The notes beneath the pieces are model-generated. The model searched no databases and was not told the DNA's origin. It saw only the letters and a list, made by a program, of their open reading frames with translations. Made by a program: the position numbers and the translations under genes. Below, piece by piece: positions 9,934-17,705 of a stretch of DNA of 19,689 nucleotides. Within the stretch, counting starts at the first letter, position 1; each line of letters starts with the position of its first letter. This stretch comes from Acanthamoeba lenticulata. Taxonomy: Eukaryota > Discosea > Longamoebia > Acanthamoebidae. The stretch is from NCBI GenBank assembly GCA_002179805.1, contig NAVB01000108.1, forward strand, positions 1 to 19,689, given 5' to 3'.

Positions 9934-10025
9934 TGGTCCTTCAATTTCAATCTGGAAAGAAAAGAAGGCTGCCCATTTCTTAGAAAGTAAAACTTTGAGA
10001 AAAGCAGAGAAAACCATTTGCGGAG
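9934..10025. promoter_or_regulatory. Short divergent promoter between polymerase and TatD genes
   Basis: Only 92 bases separate the two start codons, and the genes run apart, so both core promoters and 5' UTRs must fit here or overlap coding DNA. The segment is A/T-richer than its surroundings and contains a TTCAATTTCAAT direct repeat at about 9940-9951. There is no clear TATA box. On the polymerase strand, a pyrimidine tract ending in CAG precedes the direct repeat and could be the acceptor of a 5' UTR intron. Confidence 0.45.
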
Positions 10026-11692
10026 ATGGAGGACGTGAAGGTAGCATTGATTGGTACGCTGGCTTTTGCTTGCGTTTAAATGTAGTTCCTCAGCTTACGC
10101 TTATGACGGTTGTGCAAGCATAGACATTGGCGCCAACTTGACTGGTACGGCTTGCCCCTACGTTTTCGAAAGTATGTAAATCGAGCAGTCGACTCTTTCT
10201 TCTGCAGATGAGTCGTTCAGAGGACACTACAACGGCAAGCAATACCACTCAGATGACCTTGACGCTGTACAGTGTACCCCACCGCGATACCTCACCCACG
10301 TCTCACGCTGAATGCTGCAGGTGCTTGCACGTGCCTGGGAAGCTGGTGTCGAGCGGGTGATGGTCACTGCAGGCCGTCTCCAAGAGGTGAAGGAGGCCTT
10401 GTCGCTGGTGGACAAGCATGGTGCGCCGCAGACGTCAACACATTCTGGACTACACCAAGCTCATGTGTGCGCCAACAATCACCCAGATCGACTGTACACA
10501 ACGGTCGGCGTGCATCCGACCCGCTGTGATGAGTTCGAGGCTTGGGAGGGCGGCGCCGAGGACTATCTTCAGCAGCTGCTCGCGCTGGCGCTCCCCGAAG
10601 GCAAACCTCACCCAAAGATTGTCGCCGTTGGCGAGTTTGGGCTCGGTTCGCCTCCCTTTCTTTGGCTGCTTCGCTGGCGTCGTTCGTTGCTCATGCTCTC
10701 ACTACAGATTACGACCGTTTGCAGTTCTGTTCGAAGGAGACTCAACTCAAGTACGTCTTGCAGCTGCTTACTTAGAGGGGCAATAGAACAGCTTAGCTTA
10801 ACATCTTGCTTGGCGGTGATCGCGCAGGTACTTCCAGGCCCAGTTTGAGTTGGTGGAGAAGACGGGCTTGCCGCTCTTCCTGCACATGCGCAACGCCTGT
10901 GACGATTTCATTGAAGTGGTCAAGCGGAATCGCCACAAGTTCACGTACGCTTCCCGGCTTTGACGCGTTTGTACAAGTCCCAATACCTTTTCGTGCGTTT
11001 AATCCATGGGACAGCCACGGAGTGGTACATTCCTTCACGGGAACTGTAGAGGAGATGAAAGCGCTGGTTGAGTTGGATCTCTTCATTGGCATCAACGGCT
11101 GCTCGCTCAAAGTGCGCCACTGCCTGTGTAGCACCCCACTGCTCGTATGTCCTTATCCTGCTCCTCCTGCCGCAGACCGCGGAGAACCTCGAAGTCGTGC
11201 GCGCGATTCCCGCGGACAAGATCATGATCGAGACCGGTACGCGGTTTCAGATCCTTGCTCTGTGCGGGTTCTTGATGGCTCACATGATGTCCTCTTAAAT
11301 GTTTGTAAACGCAGACGCGCCCTACTGTGACATACGGAACACGCACGCCGGAGCCAAGCTTGTGAAGACCAAGTGGCCGAGTGTGGTATGATCAAGCTTG
11401 CGCAAGTTTTCTCCCTTCTTGGCTCACATTTTTGCGATTATGTTTGTGTGCAGGACCGGAAGAAGCATGACACTAGCAAGATGGTCAAAGGTCGCAACGA
11501 GCCGTGCACCGTCAGGTACAGAGAAAACACAACAACGGCCACTCAGGTTTTTTAGATTAACCACAGCCGCGTCACAAAACAAGGCAAGTGTTGGAGGTCA
11601 TCGCAGGTGCGCGCGGAGAGGACGTCGAGGTGCTGGCTGCCACGATCCACACCAACACGCGACGGGTGTTCTTCCCCACTGCCTCCCCTTGA
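10026..11692 (+). CDS. TatD-family metal-dependent deoxyribonuclease (TATDN1-like)
   Basis: Predicted Mg-dependent 3'-5' exonuclease/DNase of the TatD branch of the amidohydrolase superfamily, linked in other eukaryotes to DNA repair and apoptotic DNA breakdown. Twelve exons give 308 residues: 10026-10053, 10124-10144, 10208-10266, 10321-10420, 10487-10645, 10708-10750, 10828-10944, 11015-11111, 11176-11236, 11315-11385, 11454-11515, 11584-11692. All phases close and the length matches the family (about 300). Visible motifs: DIGANLTD near the N-terminus, [18 protein letters not shown] (metal ligand Glu), FLHMRN (His ligand), VVHSFTG (His ligand), GINGCS, IETDAPY (Asp ligand) and a C-terminal NTRRVFFP. 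In GEFGLD the residue before Leu is Gly, as usual. The 66-nt interval 10421-10486 has no stop and is a multiple of three; I treat it as an intron because removal restores exact family spacing. No targeting peptide is visible. An alternative 3' end using the basic stretch near 11770-11815 cannot be excluded. Confidence 0.88.
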
Positions 11693-11882
11693 AGCAATAC
11701 AGCACCAAGAAGTACTGCCTCTTCCACCAAGCCTTTTACTCAAACAACTTCCTTACAAGGCGATACAGCAGGGCAAGCAGAAAAAAAGAAAAGAAGGCTG
11801 AAGCGGAGGAGAGATAACCAGCATCCACTCTGTGAATGAGTGAGTTATAAGGATGCCTAACCGAAGACAGGTCAAGGGTTCC
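11693..11882. other. Convergent 3' flank between TatD and GTPase-HSP20 genes
   Basis: 190 bases between two stop codons facing each other. It contains a purine-rich stretch at about 11771-11814 that reads as Lys/Glu/Arg-rich in two frames. This could be an unrecognised terminal exon of the TatD gene or simply 3' UTR. No RNA gene or clear terminator was recognised. Confidence 0.4.
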
Positions 11883-13854
11883 TCACTTGTTCTTGTTTCC
11901 GCCAACGGTGATGATGGCGCCCTTCTTCTTGAGGACGATGGTCAACACGCCGTTGACGAGGCTGATGTCCTCCCTGCGCGGCTTCTTGAAGGGGTTGTCG
12001 GGATGCGCCTCCCATTCCCAAGTGCACGGGCCATACTTCCTCGCTGCCAGAGCGGGGAGCAGGGTGAGCAAACCAAATTGCCAAGACGAAGAGAAGGCCC
12101 AAGTGTACCAGACATGGAAACGATGTCGTAGTCGCCAGGCTCAGCGGTTCTCTCAGCCTTGATCACGAGCCTGAGGTTGCGACGGATCTGGACTTGGAGC
12201 TTTGCCGTGTTGATGTCCTCAGAAGAAAACCCTGGCATCTCGACGATAACCACGTAGTCGTTGCTTGTCTCGCGCACCTCACCCTGCAAGACGATGATCA
12301 ATAAGGGCACGAGAAGAGCAACATTCGATGACTGATGGGGAGTGCCCGAGGTGTGCGTACGCTCAACTGGAACTCGTCTTCGGCAATTACCGAGCCGCCT
12401 TCAATAAAGGTGAGCTTCTTCAGAGGAAACCTTACACCTTGGCAGGGTTGACCAGTAGTCTTGTCCACGGGGCGGATGTAGTCGCCCACGACCCTCATCT
12501 CATAACGGTCCCCAAATCCACGCACGTAGTTGGGCAGCTTGGCGTTGGCGAAGGCACACACCTTGCAGTCAAAAGAAACTCAGTACTTAGTAATCACCAA
12601 ATCACAAAGAAACCGCCAATGCTAGCACTTACCTTGTCTAAGATGCTGATTGAGTCTCCCTTCACCTGGCCCAGGAGCTGTGTGCGCATCTGCTCCAACG
12701 TGTCTTGATTGAGCTTCTTGCCGAACTCGGAGTTCTGATTAGCCAAGAACCAATGCCTTGTTTTCTCAGAGTCATGCACACATATGCCGTTGCTCAGCTT
12801 GGTCTCTGAGATCTTGTCTTCATACACACGATAGATTTCCTGTTTAACACGTGTCGTTAGCGCCAGGCTCAATGAGGTCAGGACAGAAGGGCCACGTACG
12901 TCAATGGCACGTTCGAGCTCTTCTTGGTTCTCAACGTGCATAAGGTTGTGAACAACGTTAAGCCTGTTGCGATAGTCGATCGTGGAGCCCAAGGACTGGA
13001 GAACGCTCTTGATGGTAGTTTGAGTACGGCGCGTGTACTTGGCGGTCACATAGATGATCGTGGAAGCCACGTGAAAGGTCAGCTCCCTGAGGAAGTGCTC
13101 CCTTGCCCTCACGTCGTCCAGCTTTCGATCTAACAGGTTGATCATGCCACTTAGTAAGTGGGACATGAAAGACAATGTTGAACTGTACCAGTGGTTGCGG
13201 TCTCATTGCCTTCAGTGTCAATCACAACATACTCGCGAAGCTCGGTGTCATCCCTCGGCCGGCCCCTCCTCACGCGTTCACGGCGATTCTGAGTGTCTCT
13301 GGGCTGCGCGGCAGGAAGTGCCACACTCAGGCCAAGCGTCGGGATGGTCTTGTCTGGGACCAAGGCAAGTCCCAGTAGCAGCGACAAGAACCAGGTCTTG
13401 CCACTCTTAAACTCACCAAGTACGCCAAGGCGCCTTCCCATCTGAGTAGCAATGTCCTTTCCAGCAGTGCCTATCACAAGGACCAAGTCAGATTGGGGGC
13501 TGTAATTGAAGCGGAACATCCATCGGGGTTACCTGCTATCTTCCAGCCTAGATGAAGATGGGCGATAGTAGCGATGCAGATCACCACCGCGTAGGTCTTG
13601 AGTGATTCTTGAAGCTGTGCCTCTTCCTCTTCTGACCGGGCCAAGTACTCGTCTTCGTTCTCTCCGTCGTTCTCGGCTCCTTCTTGTTGCTCGTCCTCGT
13701 CCTCTTCTTCCCCGTCCTCACTATCGTACTCGCTCGAGTCGTAATCATCCTCTTGCCTTCCTTTGGTTGAGACCTCGCCTTCCGTAGTCTTATCCTCTGT
13801 CGGTGGAGTGGTGTCAGGCGAGGGGAGGGTCAAGTCTTCCTTGGCGAGCTCCAT
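11883..13854 (-). CDS. GTPase (GB1/dynamin-superfamily-like) fused to C-terminal HSP20/alpha-crystallin domain
   Basis: Seven exons, 13854-13533, 13470-13189, 13129-12900, 12839-12633, 12561-12361, 12283-12109 and 12043-11883, give 525 residues with all phases closing. Residues 1-90 are acidic and disordered (long Asp/Glu runs). The G domain has a P-loop GEFKSGKT (126-133), an IPTLG segment that may carry the switch-I Thr, and DTEG (192-195) as in GBP/atlastin-type GTPases. VVHNL (about 260-264) sits where a guanine-specificity motif would be; no NKxD or RD is obvious. The C-terminal part, from GEVRETSNDY at 415, reads as an HSP20/alpha-crystallin beta sandwich: VEMPGF, EDI, and the diagnostic NGVLTI (503-508), with a short basic tail. 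Residues 348-414 precede it and may belong to the same module. Start choice: a TATA box at 13922-13914 predicts transcription near 13890, leaving almost no leader for the in-frame ATG at 13884, whereas 13854 has a good CCATGG context. Domain reading of the HSP20 part is firmer than the exact GTPase subfamily. Confidence 0.78.
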
Positions 13855-14102
13855 GGGCTGTTGTGTTTTGGGTTGATAGCACATAAAAGTGATTAGCCAG
13901 GTCCCGCGACTACTTTTTTATACATGAACTTATCCAATCAAAAACCATACATCACTCTCTTTCAGCCGAAAGGCGCCGCGATTGGGCCCAACCATAAATC
14001 AAAAGATGTGTCGACTCTTCTGCCGAAGTTTGCCGGAGTAACAAAAAGGGCTCTTGTTGCGGTCATCCATTGCATCGTACAAGAGAACAGCAGAAACAAT
14101 CC
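13855..14102. promoter_or_regulatory. Bidirectional promoter between the two GTPase genes
   Basis: The two GTPase start codons are 248 bases apart and divergent. On the minus side a strong TATA box (TATAAAAAA) occupies 13922-13914, with CCAAT (plus-strand sense) at 13934-13938. A second ATTGG lies at 13981-13985, and CATAAATC at about 13993-14000 is a weak TATA candidate for the plus-strand gene. Element identity is by match only. Confidence 0.55.
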
Positions 14103-17100
14103 ATGGAAGCTCCACAACAGCCATCGCGCCAGCCAGGCAAGAAGAGGTCCTCCCGGCCACGGTCGTCGCCAACCTCCACTGCAGCTCCTCAACAACAAGC
14201 ACCAGCACCCAGCGTACCTGAGCCTCGTAGTGAGAATCCGCCTTCTTCCCCACCTCCTACCAGCCAGGCACCACAGGAGGAGGTACGTTTCTTCTTTGCG
14301 TCACTTCGAAAAGAGTTCGAAGAGTTTTGATTTTCTTTCTTTCAAATAGGCGCCGAAGCAAAAAAGAACACCGCCCAGTCTCGATTCAGCTTCAGATGAT
14401 GAGCACGAGAGGGAGTTTGAGCCAGAATACAGTTCGAGCTCTAGCAGCCTGTTTGGCCCACGAGCGCAAGCCGCCTCTCAACCAGCCAATTCGATTGTAG
14501 TCGATCCTGCCAAGCTCGAGCGCTTGAGGAAAAAGCTTCGTCACTACCTGCAGGGTTGTCGCAATCTGCGGCAAAAGAAGGCAGTGCTGTACTCTGTAGC
14601 TGAGGAAACTGCTCATGCGTATGCCTGCCCAACCTTGCTTGACCAAATCACTTTTGATTTTTACATTCCTATTCCACTGCAGATTGGGCCTGTCTCAGTA
14701 CAGCAACCAACTGATTGTGGTTGGAATGCAGTCTTCCGGAAAGACCAGCATCTTCGAAGCGCTTCTCCTGTTGCCTCTGGGCTTCACGCAAGTCGGGACC
14801 GCCACCATGTGTGCCGTCATCTACCGCATCCGTCGCAACACCGAGCTCGCCGAACCTCTTTGCAGCTACCGCTGGCTTGGCCAGGAGCACACCAACCTGA
14901 GCATCACCGAACTCAACGCGCAGATCGGCTCGATCATGCTGGGTCTCCAAAAGATCGATACGGAGCACGAGCTGGAGGTCACAATCGAAGACCCTCACGT
15001 GACCACCCTCACCCTGATCGACATACCCGGCGCTATCTCGCCCAAGAACATCGAGCGGCCGTCCACGGACGGCGCTCCACAGCGCGTTGTGGAGAGGAAG
15101 GCCATCAACTTCCTCATCAACAAGTACTTGGGTAAACCAACGGCGGTGGACGGATTGTCTTCCAAGCCCGTCCGCAAGCCGATCCAGCGCATTCTGTGGG
15201 TCAAGCGGGCCAACCTCGACGCCTCGGACGACAGCCTGACTCTCGACTTCTTCCTCAAGGTGGACCCCAGCTCGGAGCGCACCGTCGTAGCTGCGACCAT
15301 GGCCGATCTGCTCCCTCAGAAGTGTCAGACGAGCAATCTCGATGATCAACTCCAGCAGGCCTGGGTCGACCCGACGAAGGAGGCCATCCAGCCCTGGTTC
15401 CTGGCACTCCATTCTATCGCTTCGGAAGACAAGGAGCGCAACCCGTGGCAGGTTGTACGAGCCGAGATCGCCAAGCAGCTCGCTGAGAAGCAAGCCGCCA
15501 GCGAGAGGTTCCTTGAGCTTGCACCGGGCGGGGGGCGAAATCGAGCGATCTACAAGAAGCGTTGGGGCTGGAGCAACTTCCAGAGGTACCTGCAAGGCCA
15601 GATCAACCGAGACTTCATCGACAACGCGCAGTTGCTCTTCGGTGAGCTCCTCAAGAAGGCGGCTGAGCTTGAGAAGGAGCAGAGAACGCTCGAGCAGAGC
15701 GTCGATACCAGCTTGGTCAAGCGCTCCGGCGTCGATGTAGCACTGGACTTTATCTACAAGTTCAAGGAGACGCTCTTCTCGCTGCAAGATCAACTGGCTC
15801 TCTCCTCCGAGTTCCTGAACAAGCATGGCCGGACCATGGATCAAGAGTATTCGACCTCGCGAACCTTCCTCGCCAGCCGGGGCGTCAGTCCTGTTCCGGA
15901 CGGCGAAGTTTACCACCACAAGGTTCCCAACGCCGATCTCAAGGCTTTCAACATGGCTCGGGCCGTACGCATCAACTGCGATAACCTCGCCCGTCTGGAC
16001 GCCATCGAGCCGCCTGGCTTCACAGCCGATCAAGTGCTGGCTGCCATTCCGTTCGGGAAGAAGGTCAACCTCCACGACCCGGCAAGGGCTGTTCCGCTGC
16101 TCTTGACCCAAGCGCTGAAGGAGCGCGTCTTGCCATTCGTGCCTTTTGCTGTTTGGCGTATGGCCTTCTGCCTTTGGGACTCCTTTTATGCCGCGATCGA
16201 GCTCATGAAGAGCCAACCACAATGGGCGGTTGCGGCTCACAACGAGGTCTTCGTCGGCGAGCTACGGAGGGCCTTCGACGAGTGGCTAGAAGCTCGTGCG
16301 CGCAGGTGCGAGAAGCAGCTCATCGAGTACCACACAGCCAAGTGGCGGTACCACAACTGGAACTTGGCCGAGCTGCTCGCGGAAGCGCTCTCCACCTCAA
16401 CCGGCAAGGAAAAGTCCGATTCCTCCAAACACGGCATTCCCGCGGTACGAACAACATCCTTCTTCTGCTGTTTGCACTCGTAGTAGAAGAGAAACTAACG
16501 CTTAACCTCGCTCATCTTGAGACAGGAGGTCGCAGGCAAGATTAAGAACGCTCTGAAGTCTCCCGATTCCTTCAACCTCGAGCAGGGTGACTACGTCGAG
16601 TTGGTACATCATGTACTCAACCACCAGTTCTACGTGTCACAAGATGCGCCTCTTTGAAGACATCCAGAGCATCGTCACTGGCGAGATCATGCAAGCGGCG
16701 TATGCACCCCACGCCGTGTCTGTATTTACTCAGTCCCAGCCTTGCCCTTGGTGCTAACCACCAACATCTTCTTTAGTGACCCGTCGATCGACGCCAAAGA
16801 GGACTATGAGCACAGGCTTGAAGTGTTCCTCAAGGCCAAGCTCACTTCCTCTTCGGTCCATGGTAGTAGGGACGACCCCTATGGCATCTGCGAAGGCGCC
16901 CACAGAGCAGCCAGCCAAGCCTCCAAGTACGGTCGGCAGGCCGCGGCTATCCGCGAGCTACACCACGAGCTGAGCACGCAACTTCTCCAGCTGCGCGGCA
17001 AGGCGGATGACTTGAGCATTCACGGTGGTGACGAGGACGATGGCGATGATGATCTCGACCATGCCTCTGATGACGACGATGATGAGGATGAGGGGGTTGT

Positions 17101-17493
17101 GAGTGTGCTGCGTGCTTAAAGCGGTTTTTATGTCGACGCTTGGTTTGGCGCCAAAAGAATCGGCTTGCTTCCTCCATTTCACTTGCTACAAACCTTTCCC
17201 GACACTACACAACATGGCTAAAGAGAGGATCGCTGTCGAGCAACTCCCTGAACTCCTGCGTCAACTCCAAGAAGAAGTTGCTAGAGAGCACAATATCCTT
17301 GGATGCGATCTTCGTTGAAGCGGAGGCAGGCCCAGCACATCGCGTCATCGTCTGGGGTCTGTGCATACTGGTCTTCCTTCTCCAAGGTGGGCTCAAGCTC
17401 TGCACCTACCTTTATGGAACCGAGATTCCTCCAGACATAACCCATTTCCTCTCTCTCTTGATGGGGCTATTGATCATCGTTCGTGGCCCCTAA
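14103..17493 (+). CDS. Dynamin-family large GTPase with C-terminal membrane anchor
   Basis: Probable membrane-remodelling GTPase, about 978 residues. Exons: 14103-14282, 14350-14618, 14683-16444, 16526-16603, 16644-16699, 16777-17098, 17224-17493. Residues 1-110 are Pro/Ser/Gln-rich and disordered; a basic helix follows (about 120-145). The G domain has GMQSSGKT (164-171, dynamin-type P-loop), threonines for G2 just after TQVG, DIPG (263-266, G3) and TMAD (355-358), which fits the dynamin T/RxxD form of G4 but lacks the usual Lys. A long helical region with stalk-like charged segments follows. An Asp-rich run lies just before residue 889, then hydrophobic segments at about 930-950 and 961-975, ending three residues from the C-terminus. 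No PH domain was seen. The large exon 3 is GC-rich like the cellulose synthase. The exon 4/5 border is uncertain: a 40-nt intron (16604-16643), a 64-nt intron ending at 16667 or a one-base indel would each fit. A 48-nt optional intron at 16863-16910 is also possible. Confidence 0.8.
16604..16643 (+). other. Doubtful 40-nt intron or frame break in the dynamin-like gene
   Basis: The frame before this point ends in a stop at 16657-16659, and coding sequence resumes one frame over (MRLFEDIQSIV). A GTACAT donor at 16604 and an AAG acceptor at 16642-16643 would make a 40-nt intron, shorter than the other introns modelled here. Donor 16595 (49 nt) or acceptor 16667 (64 nt) are alternatives. Read without an intron, the helix would continue naturally if one base near 16643 were absent, so an assembly indel is also possible. 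Confidence 0.45.
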
Positions 17494-17611
17494 TCACCGC
17501 GCGGTGAAGCGCCCTCTCTCCCTCTCCTCGCTAGTTGAGTAAACGCATCGCCTGCACATAAACTTGCCCTTTCGGAAAGGGTGAGGCTATTTACACGGTG
17601 TATCACCGTGT
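17494..17611. repeat. Cluster of three perfect inverted repeats between convergent genes
   Basis: Directly after the dynamin-like stop codon, 17494-17507 is a 14-bp perfect palindrome (TCACCGCGCGGTGA). At 17567-17581, CCCTTT and AAAGGG flank a CGG loop. At 17593-17611, ACACGGTG and CACCGTGT flank a TAT loop. The first and third share the CACCG/CGGTG core. In RNA each could fold as a short hairpin in either gene's 3' UTR. Confidence 0.7.
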
Positions 17612-17705
17612 GGTTTACTACCTTGGCAGAGATGCTCACCACTTGACTGTTTCCAGCAACTGGTGCCTTGGTCCATGTAAGGCCACTCTTGGCTCCCCTG
17701 CTGGC

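Noticed and set aside
11750..11817. Lys/Glu-rich terminal exon of the TatD gene
   Set aside because: The stop at 11690-11692 follows the expected NTRRVFFP end and the protein already has family length. Extending it would need a donor that removes the conserved VFFP.
14669..16240. 523-codon open frame antisense to the dynamin-like gene
   Set aside because: Same shadow effect over a long GC-rich exon. The plus strand carries the P-loop, DIPG and family-like sequence, while the minus translation has no recognisable motif.
17211..17318. Alternative reading of the last dynamin-like exon (KERIAVEQLPELLRQL)
   Set aside because: It looks helical, but reaching it needs a weaker splice pair, and it hits a stop before the hydrophobic segments. 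The GTGAGT donor at 17099 with the first AG downstream reads cleanly into the membrane-anchor frame.
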